A DNA stretch of 64,000 nt from Archivesica marissinica. Taxonomy: Eukaryota > Mollusca > Bivalvia > Venerida > Vesicomyidae. Shown here piece after piece: positions 1-12,904 of this stretch. The position numbers and the translations under genes were made by a program. The stretch is from positions 45,136,601 through 45,200,600 of the forward strand of contig CM026398.1 of assembly GCA_014843695.1 (NCBI GenBank), given 5' to 3'. Under the pieces are notes generated by a model. That model saw nothing but the letters and a program-made list of their open reading frames with translations. It was not told the origin of the DNA and ran no database searches. Position 1 is the first letter of the stretch, and each line of letters starts with the position of its first letter.

Positions 1-110
1 ATCTGAAAAACTGTTAATTTTATTAGGGTCAGACGGGGGATCGAACCTGCGATCCCTGGATTACCAGTCCAGCGTGTTACCACTGGACTACATATCCGTC
101 TTGAGTGCAC
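1..110 (-). repeat. SINE family 1, tRNA-like head and start of body (cut by window edge)
   Basis: Read on the minus strand, this is a tRNA-like head with an A box (TGTAGTCCAGTGGTAACACG) and a B box (GGTTCGATCCCC), followed by the start of the body (CTAATAAAATTAACAG). Seven to eight further copies or pieces lie in the window. The head folds as a cloverleaf: CAGACGG pairs with CCGTCTG, CTGGA with TCCAG, and the loop CTGGTAA would present GGT, so a threonine-tRNA-like ancestor is inferred. The rest of the body is cut off by the window start. Confidence 0.85.
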
Positions 111-1290
111 AGTGGGCTGTCGTAGCTTATTTTATATAATAACTCGCTAGTTCCTAGAATTATGTGTAATATCCTTGTTTGAAACCACTGTATTTTAGAA
201 GTCTTCATTATATTGAAAGGCAAAATGTAACATTGTTTCCATTACTGTATATTAAATGTTCTACTAAGCTTTTCTAGCCATTTAGTTTGACTACTTGGCT
301 TATCAGTACTGCGATTGAAGCTATTATACATTACTGTTGACCTTTTCTTATTTTTAAAAACATGTTTTACGTAGGGTGGTAAAGTTGGTCTCAACGGTGT
401 TACAATCGTTCGATCTCAAGCTATACTTGTTTATTACTGCTTTTGCTGAATTTAGAACACCTTGAAAATGTAGATACATTGTTTTCAGGTTGTACTTTTC
501 ATTAAATTCATTTATTGTTAAAAAACTGACGTCCGCTTTTAATAGGTCAGCTTGCAGCATGTTGATATATTACTAGATCACGACTTACTTCTAGCAATAT
601 AAGATGGCTTAGCTTACGACTACCCTACATTACCACTAAAAACAGAGATGAACACTTACTAAGGCGATATATTTATATGTATCAGGCGCGGCGCTAGGAA
701 TTTCTGGAGGGGGTTCGATGCAAGTGCGACGGCCCGTATGGCAGGAGCCTGCTAGGGGGGTCCGGGGGCATGCTCCCCCGGAACATTTTAAATCTGGAAG
801 CTCTGAAATGGCATTTCCTGCATTCTAGAGCTCAAAATGTATGGTAAAACAGATGGCAGCTTCACAGCTCTCTGTGAAAGTTTGCTAAATCGTGTATCCA
901 TCTCACTGATGATGCAGTAAAGAAGTGGAATGTCAACTGTACGGCGATAATATTCTTCTGGCGTATCAGCGGGCTGCTTTTGGTTTAAACATATTTATTC
1001 GATAATAATGTACATTACATATACATTGTATACAAAACGAAAATGGATTAAATCGGAAGCTTAAAGCTTAAAGCTGCTTAGCTTACGTCTACCCTACATT
1101 ACCACTAAAAACAGAGATGAACACTTACTAAGGCGATATATTTATATGTACCGTTACTCACTATGTCATTTTTTTAAACAAATTGACGTCATGCTATAAA
1201 AGAAAAACAAACAATGTGTACATGTACGCAAGCATACGTTATACGGTTATTCATACATAATTACATGTAGATCACTGAGTCATACGAACG
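111..1290. other. No gene seen; holds a 75-bp direct repeat
   Basis: I see no convincing coding sequence here. Positions 607-681 and 1076-1150 are the same 75 bases with one difference (CGACTA against CGTCTA). Between them lies a GC-richer stretch including a small palindrome around 757-782 (CCGGGGGCATGCTCCCCCGG), unlike the AT-rich surroundings. The arrangement suggests an insertion bounded by a long duplicated flank, or a recent local duplication. Confidence 0.6.
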
Positions 1291-1292
1291 GA

Positions 1293-2203
1293 TGCAGATA
1301 ATCGCGATCTTAATGATATCATACTGCAGATATTCACGACCTTAATGATAGCATACTGCATATATTCGCGACCTTAATGATAGCATACTGCAGATATTCG
1401 CGACCTTAATGTTAGCATACTGCAGATATTCACGACTTTAATGATAGCATACTGCAGATAAGCGCGATGTAAATGATAGCATACTGCAGATAATCGCGAC
1501 CTTAATGATAGCATACTGCAGATATTCACGACTTTAATGATAGCATACTGCAGATATTCGCGACCTTAATGATAGCATACTGCAGATAATCGCGACCTTA
1601 ATGATAGCATACTGCAGATAACCACGACCTTAATGATAGCATACTGCATATATTCGCGACCTTAATGATAGCATACTGCAGATAATCACGACATGAATGA
1701 TAGCATACTGCAGATAATCGCGACCTTAATGATAGCATTTTGCAGATAATCGCGACCTTAATGATAGCATACTGCAGATATTCGCGACCTTAATGATAGC
1801 ATACTGCAGATAATCGCGACATGAATGATAGCATACTGCAGATATTCGCGACCTTAATGATAGCATACTGCAGATATTCACGACCTTAATGATAGCATAC
1901 TGCAGATAATCGCGACCTTAATGATAGCATACTGCAGATAATCGCAACATGAATGATAGCATACTGCAGATAATCATGACATGAATGATAGCATACTGCA
2001 GATAATCACGACATGAATAATAGCATACTGCAGATTATCACGACATGAATGATAGCATACTGCAGATAATCGCGACATGAATGATAGCATACTGCAGATA
2101 TTCACGACCTTAATGATAGCATACTGCAGATAATCGCGACCTTAATGATAGCATACTGCAGATAATCGCGACATGGATGATAGCATAATGCAGATATATA
2201 CAG
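1293..2203. repeat. 32-bp minisatellite array (about 28 units)
   Basis: The unit contains TTAATGATAGCATACTGCAG, followed by ATATTCGCGACC or ATAATCGCGACC. Variants alternate between CGCGACC, CACGACC and CGCGACATGA. Units are close in sequence and head to tail. The array almost abuts the 19-bp array that follows. Confidence 0.95.
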
Positions 2204-2211
2204 TACCTGAC

Positions 2212-5200
2212 CTTAATCACAGTGCATGACCGTCATCACAGTACATGGCCGTCACGTCAGTACCTGGCCGTCATCATAGTACATGGCCGTCATCACAGTA
2301 CATGGCCGTCATCACAGTACATGGCCGTCATCACAGTACATGGCCGTCATCACAGTACATGGCCGTCATCACAGTACCTGGCCGTCATCACAGTACATGG
2401 CCGTCATCACAGTACATGGCCGTCATCACAGTACATGGCCCTCACGTCAGTACCTGGCCGTCATCACAGTACATGGCCGTCATCATAGTACATGGCCGTC
2501 ACGTCAGTTCATGGCCGTCATCACAGTACATGGCCGTCATCACAGTACATGGCCGTCATCACAGTACATGGCCGTCATCACAGTGCATGGTCGTCATCAC
2601 AGTGCATGGCCGTCATCACAGTGCATGGCCGTCATCACAGTGCCTGGCCGTCATCACAGTTCATGGCCGTCATCACAGAACATGGCCGTCATCACAGAAC
2701 ATGGCCGTCATCACAGTGCATGGCCGTCATCACAGTGCATGGCCGTCATCACAGTGCATGGCAGTCATCACAGTGCATGGCCGTCATCACAGTGCATGGC
2801 CGTCATCACAGTGCATGGCCGTCATCATAGTACATGGCCGTCATCACAGTGCATGGCCGTCATCACAGTGCATGGCCGTCATCACAGTGCATGGCCGTCA
2901 TCATAGTGCCTGGCAGTCATCACAGTGCATGGCCGTCATCACAGTGCATGGCCGTCATCACAGTGCATGGCCGTCATCACAGTGCCTGGCCGTCATCACA
3001 GTTCATGGCCGTCATCACAGAACATGGCCGTCATCACAGAACATGGCCGTCATCACAGTGCATGGCCGTCATCACAGTGCATGGCCGTCATCACAGTGCA
3101 TGGCAGTCATCACAGTGCATGGCCGTCATCACAGTGCATGGCCGTCATCACAGTGCATGGCCGTCATCATAGTACATGGCCGTCATCACAGTGCATGGCC
3201 GTCATCACAGTGCATGGCCGTCATCACAGTGCATGGCCGTCATCACAGTGCATGGCCGTCATCACAGTGCATGGCCGTCATCACAGTGCATGGCCGTCAT
3301 CACAGTCCATGGCCGTCATCACAGTACATGGCCCTCACGTCAGTTCATGGCCGTCATCACAGTACATGACCGTCATCACAGTACATGGCCCTCACGTCAG
3401 TACCTGGCCGTCATCACAGTACATGGCCGTCATCACAGTACATGGCCCTCACGTCAGTACCTGGCCGTCATCACAGTATATGGCCGTCATCACAGTGCAT
3501 GGCCCTCACGTCAGTTCATGGCCGTCATCACAGTACATGACCGTCATCACAGTACATGGCCCTCACGTCAGTACCTGGCCGTCATCACAGTACATGGCCG
3601 TCATCACAGTACATGGCCCTCACGTCAGTACCTGGCCGTCATCACAGTATATGGCCGTCATCACAGTGCATGGCCCTCACGTCAGTACCTGGCCGTCATC
3701 ACAGTACATGGCCGTCATCACAGTACATGGCCCTCACGTCAGTACCTGGCCGTCATCACAGTACATGGCCGTCATCACAGTACATGGCCGTCACGTCAGT
3801 ACATGGCCGTCATCACAGAACATGACCGTCATCACAGAACATGGCCGTCATCACAGTTCATGGCCGTCATCACAGAACATGGCCGTCATCACAGTTCATG
3901 ACCGTCATCACAGTTCATGGCCGTCATCACAGAACATGGCCGTCATCACAGAACATGGCCGTCATCACAGTACATGGCCGTCATCACAGTTCATGACCGT
4001 CATCACAGTTCATGGCCGTCATCACAGAACATGGCCGTCATCACAGAACATGGCCGTCATCACAGTACACGACCCTCATCACAGTTCATGACCGTCATCA
4101 CAGTTCATGGCCGTCATCACAGAACATGGCCGTCATCACAGAACATGGCCGTCATCACAGTACATGGCCGTCATCACAGTTCATGGCCGTCATCACAGTG
4201 CATGGCCGTCATCACAGAACATGGCCCTCACGTCAGAACATGGCCGTCATCACAGAACATGGCCCTCACGTCAGAACATGGCCGTCATCACAGTACATGG
4301 CCGTCGTCACAGAACATGGCCGTCACGTCAGTTCATGGCCGTCATCACAGTACATGGCCGTCATCACAGAACATGGCCGTCATCACAGAACATGGCCGTC
4401 ATCACAGTACATGGCCGTAATCACAGTGCATGGCCGTCATCACAGTACATGGCCGTCACGTCAGTACCTGGCCGTCATCATAGTACATGGCCGTCACCAC
4501 AGTACCTGGCCGTCATCACAGTACATGGCCGTCATCACAGTACATGGCCGTCATCACAGTACATGGCCCTCATCACAGTACATGGCCGTCATCACAGTAC
4601 ATGGCCGTCATCACAGTACATGGCCGTCATCACAGTACATGGCCGTCATCACAGTACATGGCCGTCATCACAGTACATGGCCGTCATCACAGTACATGGC
4701 CGTCATCACAGTACCTGGCCGTCATCACAGTACATGGCCGTCATCACAGTACATGGCCGTCATCACAGTACATGGTCCTCACGTCAGTACCTGGCCGTCA
4801 TCACAGTACATGGCCGTCATCACAGTACATGGCCGTCACGTCAGTTCATGGCCGTCATCACAGTACATGGCCGTCATCACAGTACATGGCCGTCATCACA
4901 GTACATGGCCGTCATCACAGTGCATGGCCGTCATCACAGTGCATGGCCGTCATCACAGTGCATGGCCGTCATCACAGTGCCTTGCCGTCATCACAGTTCA
5001 TGGCCGTCATCACAGAACATGGCCGTCATCACAGAACATGGCCGTCATCACAGTGCATGGCCGTCATCACAGTGCATGGCCGTCATCACAGTGCATGGCA
5101 GTCATCACAGTGCATGGCCGTCATCACAGTGCATGGCCGTCATCACAGTGCATGGCCGTCATCATAGTACATGGCCGTCATCACAGTGCATGGCCGTCAT

Positions 5201-8200
5201 CACAGTGCATGGCCGTCATCACAGTGCATGGCCGTCATCACAGTGCCTGGCAGTCATCACAGTGCATGGCCGTCATCACAGTGCATGGCCGTCATCACAG
5301 TGCATGGCCGTCATCACAGTGCATGGCCGTCATCACAGTGCCTGGCCGTCATCACAGTTCATGGCCGTCATCACAGAACATGGCCGTCATCACAGAACAT
5401 GGCCGTCATCACAGTGCATGGCCGTCATCACAGTGCATGGCCGTCATCACAGTGCATGGCAGTCATCACAGTGCATGGCCGTCATCACAGTGCATTGCCG
5501 TCATCATAGTACATGGCCGTCATCACAGTGCATGGCCGTCATCACAGTGCATGGCCGTCATCATAGTACATGGCCGTCATCACAGTGCATGGCCGTCATC
5601 ACAGTGCATGGCCGTCATCACAGTGCATGGCCGTCATCACAGTGCATGGCCGTCATCACAGTGCATGGCCGTCATCACAGTGCATGGCCGTCATCACAGT
5701 CCATGGCCGTCATCACAGTACATGGCCCTCACGTCAGTTCATGGCCGTCATCACAGTACATGACCGTCATCACAGTACATGGCCCTCACGTCAGTACCTG
5801 GCCGTCATCACAGTACATGGCCGTCATCACAGTACATGGCCCTCACGTCAGTACCTGGCCGTCATCACAGTATATGGCCGTCATCACAGTGCATGGCCCT
5901 CACGTCAGTACCTGGCCGTCATCACAGTACATGGCCATCATCACAGTACATGGCCCTCACGTCAGTACCTGGCCGTCATCACAGTACATGGCCGTCATCA
6001 CAGTACATGGCCGTCACGTCAGTACATGGCCGTCATCACAGAACATGACCGTCATCACAGAACATGGCCGTCATCACAGTACATTGCCGTCATCACAGTT
6101 CATGACCGTCATCACAGTTCATGGCCGTCATCACAGAACATGGCCGTCATCACATAACATGGCCGTCATCACAGTACATGGCCGTCATCACAGTTCATGA
6201 CCGTCATCACAGTTCATGGCCGTCATCACAGAACATGGCCGTCATCACAGAACATGGCCGTCATCACAGTACACGACCCTCATCACAGTTCATGACCGTC
6301 ATCACAGTTCATGGCCGTCATCACAGAACATGGCCGTCATCACAGAACATGGCCGTCATCACAGTACATGGCCGTCATCACAGTGCATGGCCGTCATCAC
6401 AGTACACGACCCTCATCACAGTTCATGACCGTCATCACAGTTCATGGCCGTCATCACAGAACATGGCCGTCATCACAGAACATGGCCGTCATCACAGTAC
6501 ATGGCCGTCATCACAGTGCATGGCCGTCATCACAGTACATGGCCGTCATCACAGTTCATGGCCGTCATCACAGTGCATGGCCGTCATCACAGAACATGGC
6601 CCTCACGTCAGAACATGGCCGTCATCACAGAACATGGCCCTCACGTCAGAACATGGCCGTCATCACAGTACATGGCCGTCATCACAGAACATGGCCGTCA
6701 CGTCAGTTCATGGCCGTCATCACAGTACATGGCCGTCATCACAGAACATGGCCGTCATCACAGAACATGGCCGTCATCACAGTACATGGCCGTAATCACA
6801 GTGCATGGCCGTCATCACAGTACATGGCCGTCATCACAGTTCATGGCCGTCATCACAGTGCATGGCCGTCATCACAGAACATGGCCCTCACGTCAGAACA
6901 TGGCCGTCATCACAGAACATGGCCCTCACGTCAGAACATGGCCGTTATCACAGTACATGGCCGTCATCACAGAACATGGCCGTCACGTCAGTTCATGGCC
7001 GTCATCACAGTACATGGCCGTCATCACAGAACATGGCCCTCACGTCAGTACATGGCCGTCATCACAGAACATGGCCATCATCACAGAACATGGCCGTCAC
7101 GTCAGTTCATGGCCGTCATCACAGTACATGGCCGTCATCACAGAACATGGCCCTCACGTCAGTACATGGTCGTCATCACAGAACATGGCCCTCACGTCAG
7201 TACATGGCCGTCATCACAGAACATGGCCGTCACGTCAGTTCATGGCCGTCATCACAGAACATGGCCATCATCACAGAACATGGCCGTCACGTCAGTTCAT
7301 GGCCGTCATCACAGTACATGGCCGTCATCACAGAACATGGCCCTCACGTCAGTACATGGTCGTCATCACAGAACATGGCCCTCACGTCAGTACATGGCCG
7401 TCATCACAGAACATGACCGTCATCACAGAACATGGCCCTCACGTCAGTACATGGTCGTCATCACAGTACATGGCCGTCATCACAGAACATGGCCCTCACG
7501 TCAGTTCATGGTCGTCATCACAGTACATGGCCGTCATCACAGTACATGGCCGTCATCACAGTACATGGCCGTCATCACAGAACATGGCCATCACGTCAGT
7601 ACATGGCCGTCATCACAGAACATGGCCGTCATCACAGTACATGGCCGTCATCACAGTACATGGCCGTCATCACAGAACATGGCCGTCATCACAGTACATT
7701 GCCGTCATCACAGTACATGGCCCTCATCACAGTACATGGCCGTCATCACAGAACATGGCCGTCACGTCAGTACATGGCCGTCATCACAGAACATGGCCGT
7801 CACGTCAGTTCATGGCCGTCATCACAGTACATGGCCGTCATCACAGAACATGGCCCTCACGTCAGTACATGGTCGTCATCACAGTACATGGCCGTCACGT
7901 CAGTTCATGGCCGTCATCACAGTACATGGCCGTCATCACAGAACATGGCCCTCACGTCAGTACATGGTCGTCATCACAGAACATGGCCGTCATCACAGTT
8001 CATGGCCGTCACGTCAGTACATGGCCGTCATCACAGTGCATGGCCGTCATCACAGTGCATGGCCGTCATCATAGTACATGGCCGTCATCACAGAACATGG
8101 TCCTCACGTCAGTACATGGTAGTCATCACAGAACATGGCCCTCACGTCAGTACATGGCCGTCATCACACTACATGGCCGTCATCACAGAACATGGCCCTC

Positions 8201-9141
8201 ACGTCAGTACATGGTCGTCATCACAGTACATGGCCGTCACGTCAGTACATGGCCGTCATCACAGAACATGGTCGTCATCACAGTACATGGTCGTCATCAC
8301 AGTACATGGTCGTCATCACAGTACATGGCCGTCATCACAGTACATGGTCGTCATCACAGAACATGGCCGTCATCACAGTACATGGTCGTCATCACAGAAC
8401 ATGACCGTCATCACAGTACATGGTCGTCATCACAGAACATGGCCGTCATCACAGTACATGGCCCTCACGTCAGTACATGGTCGTCATCACAGTACATGGC
8501 CGTCACATCAGTACATGGCCGTCATCACAGAACATGGTCGTCATCACAGTACATGGCCCTCATCACAGTTCATGGCCGTCATCACAGAACATGACCGTCA
8601 TCACAGTACATGGTCGTCATCACAGAACATGACCGTCATCACAGTACATGGTCGTCATCACAGAACATGGCCGTCATCACAGTACATGGCCGTCATCACA
8701 GTACATGGCCGTCATCACAGTACATGGCCGTCATCACAGTACATGGTCGTCATCACAGTACATGGCCGTCATCACAGTACATGGTCGTCATCACAGTACA
8801 TGGCCGTCATCACAGTACATGGCCGTCATCACAGTACATGGTCGTCATCACAGTACATGGCCGTCATCACAGTACATGGCCGTCATCACAGTACATGGCC
8901 GTCATCACAGTACATGGTCGTCATCACAGTACATGGCCCTCACGTCAGTTCATGGCCGTCATCACAGTACATGGCCGTCATCACAGTACATGGCCCTCAC
9001 GTCAGTACATGGTCGTCATCACAGTACATGGCCGTCATCACAGAACATGGCCCTCACGTCAGTTCATGGCCGTCATCACAGTTCATGGCCGTCATCACAG
9101 TTCATGGCCGTCATCACAGAACATGGCCCTCATGTCAGTAC
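2212..9141. repeat. 19-bp minisatellite array, about 365 units (6.9 kb)
   Basis: The main unit is CATGGCCGTCATCACAGTA. A second 19-bp type is CATGGCCCTCACGTCAGTA, and other variants have GTG, GAA or GTT before CATGG, or GGTCGTC for GGCCGTC. Because 19 is not a multiple of 3, the array cycles through all three frames every 57 bases. Most units lack stops in every frame, so 19-residue peptide repeats such as MAVITVHGRHHSTWPSSQY arise in all three forward frames at once. That is a property of the monomer, not evidence of a protein. Longer-range duplication is visible (see findings). Confidence 0.97.
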
Positions 9142-9145
9142 CGGG

Positions 9146-9880
9146 GCAATTAGTCCGGGGGCCTGGTGGACCCACCATGCACCCCTCAGCATCAACCGGA
9201 ACCACAATTTTCGTATGTATTATGTAGCTGGTGAAATCTTAAGACATGTACTCAAAGAATAAAGTGTCACGATCAACGTGTTAATCCAAGATGGCCGCTA
9301 AATTTTGAAAAATACACTCTAATATTCATAGTGTATATTTCTCTTGAAATGTTAATGTTAATTTTAAGTTTTATACTTCATAGTGATGCCAGATGCATGT
9401 AAATACATTATTATGAAGGTGTTTTGACATTCTTTGCAATATTTTCTTGAAACTGGATTTTATCCAGAGAAAAAATAGGTAATATTCTATGTTTTTTTGA
9501 GACACACTTACTTTCATTTCTTTTAAAACTTCTATATCTTGACATACTACCTTAAATGTCGTATATAATGATGACATTGGTCAAAGGCAAGTGATTTAAT
9601 GTAATCATAGATGGTTATATACCATTTTCTAAAACATAATGGCCGTAAAAGTGGGTGGGGTTAATGATCCCCAAAATGAAAATTTATGTAAAAATCACAT
9701 GTTACCATACTTATGTTTTCATATCTTTGTATTACAGATGTTACATTTGATACCATATCGAATATATCTAACTTATAATTTAACTCGTACGTTCCACTTC
9801 CACTGTTCCTGAATAGTGGATGGGGCAAAATGATCTCAGAAAATGAAAAGAGGTTCTGTGTTCATGATAGGTCTTCACAG
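9146..9880 (+). repeat. Left arm of a long diverged inverted repeat
   Basis: From the edge of the 19-bp array this segment matches, in reverse complement, 17430-18110. Shared blocks in order include the GTAGCTGGTGAAATCTTAAG region (9226-9245), ATCCAAGATGGC (9285-9296), TAATCATAGATGGTTATATA (9602-9621) and the AAAACATAATGGCCGTAAAA block (9631-9650). The arms are clearly diverged, at roughly three quarters identity by eye. No protein is encoded. It could be two copies of a non-autonomous element or the ends of one composite unit. Confidence 0.75.
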
Positions 9881-10005
9881 CAAATCGATGCTAATTGGAA
9901 AGTGAAAACGCGTCACGTTTCATCTTCCAAGGTGTATTCTTTGTCAATATTGTAAATGTGAACACGGCTATTTACTCATAATGTCAGTCCCAAGAAGAGA
10001 TGTTT

Positions 10006-10663
10006 TGTTTTTTTTAACTTTTTATTTTTAGGAAGGCATCATATTATAGATGTACATATATTTACCACAGGGATTCGGCACGTTTGGGGGTACTAGTATA
10101 TATATTTAAGTACAGGGATTCTACTCTGTGGGATGTCAGATTTCGCATCGATCAGTAAAATGGCCCAATCTGAAACAATGTTGTACAAAGCTGTCCAAAT
10201 ATAACGCCTATCCCGAGTCTTTATATTGTTCTTCAAATAAAACACAACTTTAAGCTGCATGCATGTATACTTTGCAAACAATTGCCACATACATTGGCCA
10301 TAGCAGGTCACATTTCCATATTAGGACACGGGTTCTGTCAGCAACAAATAAAAATCTTCGACGGGAGAGTTTTAACTGTGAATAACATTATCAATAAAAT
10401 GTGTTTACACTAACGTGTAGGTTTATACGGCAATAATGTACGTCAAAAAGAGATTTCGTAGCATTTTCAATTTGTTTTGAAAATTTCTATAGCGGCGCAA
10501 TTCACGTTGAAACGAGCGTTCTGATTGGATTATGATTGTTCTTCATATATAAAAAAACATCTTGTTACATTCTAATAATCCAATCAGAACGCTCGTTTCA
10601 ACGCGAATTGCGCAGCTATAGAAATTTTCAAAACAAATTGAATTAGTATTATACAGTTTAAGG
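10006..10663 (-). mobile_element. Retroposed foldback-containing element with 16-bp target duplication
   Basis: A 16-base direct repeat, CCAAGAAGAGATGTTT, lies at 9990-10005 and 10664-10679, exactly flanking 658 bases. The left edge is T-rich (TGTTTTTTTTAAC), like a poly(A) tail read on the opposite strand, so target-primed insertion in minus orientation is inferred. About 560 bases (roughly 10075-10640) recur in reverse complement at about 34885-35436. The right part folds back: an arm around 10465-10530 pairs with one around 10572-10645 through CGTTCTGATTGGATTAT and TTCAAAACAAATTG. No coding capacity is seen. Confidence 0.75.
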
Positions 10664-10679
10664 CCAAGAAGAGATGTTT

Positions 10680-11345
10680 CCTGTGAAAATCTAGTTGCTA
10701 GTATTGTAGTTGTTTAATATTGGAGGTGTCCAGTGGGCCTGTTTGTTATCTGAAGTAGAACATTTGATTAGTCACCATCACTTTTCTTTTTCTTTCAATC
10801 TGTTACATATAGTATGTGTTTGCCCATTTCATATAGTCAAGTGCATGTTTCATGATGTGTTTGTTATACACAGTGTGGTTTTTATGTAGTCATAGACTAT
10901 TAGAAGTTTGGTATTGCAGGATAGTGTAGGCGAACAAGTGACAGCTACTGAAGGTGCAACTGTTCCAAGAACCAAGGCTATATCGTTAAAGGATCTACCA
11001 GATACTAACATTCCTGACTGTTACATGACAATTAGAAGTGGCCCAAACATTGCGACGGGAAATGATAGACATGAGGGTGGCTTAGAGGCTTGCACTTGTT
11101 CACGATTATTTTAAACATACACGCTTATTATTTACGCACTACGGCATATACACTTCACGTAGGACACATATATATATATATATATACAGACTAACACTCT
11201 CTTATACACTACCTATAACTACATATGGTCTAAATTGAGACTAACGTTTTAATTTTAAACGGATCCAAACAATTTTGATATTATATTATTGAAATATTTA
11301 GTAAATTTTTTATTTTGGCAGCAATTTTAACAGAACATTTTAAAT
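10680..11345. other. No clear gene; one weak exon-like stretch
   Basis: At 10908-11113 (+) a stretch follows an acceptor-like TTTGGTATTGCAG. It reads as about 65 codons containing ISLKDLPDTNIPDCYMTIRS, then stops. I do not recognise it and it has no supporting partner exon. A short TA run lies at 11169-11185. The piggyBac coding region begins (on the minus strand it ends) at the right edge. Confidence 0.3.
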
Positions 11346-11771
11346 CTAAGTCTTCAACATATCTCTCTGCCACGGTTGGAAACAGTCCATGCAAAGATGG
11401 ACATTGCACTGACTGCACATGTTCACAATTTCGCGTCGAACATTTTGCTTACTACACTGTCGACATCTCCCGCGTTTCGGTGCTTTCTTCGGGAAATGGC
11501 CTGCAGTCACTGTAGCTAATGAGACCCTTTCATGTTCAACATAATCCCCTATCAGCTACTTTGCCAGTGCCAACCGGAACTCGAGCATGGTTCGAATCGT
11601 GGCCCGACCGGTATTTGTTTGGCGTCGGTGGTTGGCAGATTCTTTCATCATGATGGAAACATTTGTGACGGCAACATCAAACAGAAACCAAAACAGATAC
11701 AGCCACCACCTTCTTGAAGATCTGTAGGTGCTGTATTCTGTTCTGAGTTGATCTGCATGATCCTATTGTAA

Positions 11772-11815
11772 GAATAAAATGTAACATCTGTAATACAAAT
11801 ATTCATATTGTCGTT
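11772..11815. repeat. Short foreign patch inside the piggyBac catalytic region
   Basis: Between the transposase peptide YNDNM and DHADQ, where the family normally has a GGVD-type motif, there are about 40 unrelated bases. Of these, 11777-11799 are 23 bases identical in opposite orientation to 9726-9748 in the left inverted-repeat arm. They also resemble 17539-17575 in the right arm. A patch of the arm sequence has therefore replaced or split the third catalytic motif. Confidence 0.7.
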
Positions 11816-12904
11816 GTATATCGGTACAATAGACGGCGCTGGCACTTGCCTGATATCTCCGTTTCTCGACTTCCGGGGGACGACACTGTTTATGGTTGCC
11901 AGATTGTCAGCCGTAGACAAGAAGACGATATGTTTCTTGTCTTTCCATAGACATGCTGTCATCTCGCCCGTCTGTGCTGTTCGGAATTGTCCCTGCTCTT
12001 TTACTTCCTTTGTGGTAAGGCATTGGGTGGGGGAAACCTTTACGATTGCTCCTGATGGTTCCTCGAGCATAAGTGTTGTTGTTGATCAATGTGTCGAAAA
12101 GAGCCGGGCTGGTAAAATAATTGTCCATGTTGATGTGGTTTCTATCCCAAAGCCGTCTGGTCATGTCCATCACAACTCGTCCACCGAGACCAACTTCTGG
12201 ATTTCCGTTCCCTTTGCCGGTATAAATCTGGACGTCGTTGGTATATCCGTTGGTTGGGTCAGCCCTCATCCATACTTTGATTCCATATTTGGTTGGTTTT
12301 GCTGGCAGATACTGGCGGAACGAGAGACGGCCCTGGAACTTTACCATGGCTTCATCCACGCTCGTATTTTGATGTGGGTTGTAGTTCCGGAGGCAGCATT
12401 CTTGGACCGCATCCAACACTGGTCTAACATGGTGGAGTTTGTCATGATGTTCATGACCTAGAGGTGGGTTTCGCATTGTATCGTTTGCATGAATGTGCTG
12501 TGCTATTTTGTCGAACCGATCCCTCTTCATGATGCGTCTGAAATTGAGATTACCAAATGATTGATCAGTCGACCAGTACATAGCCGTCGTTGGAAGCTGT
12601 AAAACAAGTATACATCTTAGTTGTAAATATAGTTTCCAGAATTATAGCTAGCAATTCACTCAAATGTTTCACATGCAAGCAGTAATTATAAGAAACTAGT
12701 ATGCTAAGCACTTTCATGTAGTATACTCATGAACACTCGTATGCCGAGCCAGGCCTTCCTCAGCAATAACCTCTCTCCATGTTGGATCAGGCTTCACTCT
12801 CTGTCTGAATCTGGCATACAAATTTGTCTGGGAGACTATCTTTTCTATGAGAAAAATAGTAAAAACAGCTAAAAAAAAGTCCCATTCAGTAGAATCTGGA
12901 TCTA

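Noticed and set aside
2222..9262. Very long open frames encoding 19-residue repeats (HGRHHSTWPSSQ)
   Set aside because: They occur in all three forward frames over a 19-bp minisatellite whose unit lacks stops. No start context, splice signals or frame bias supports a protein.
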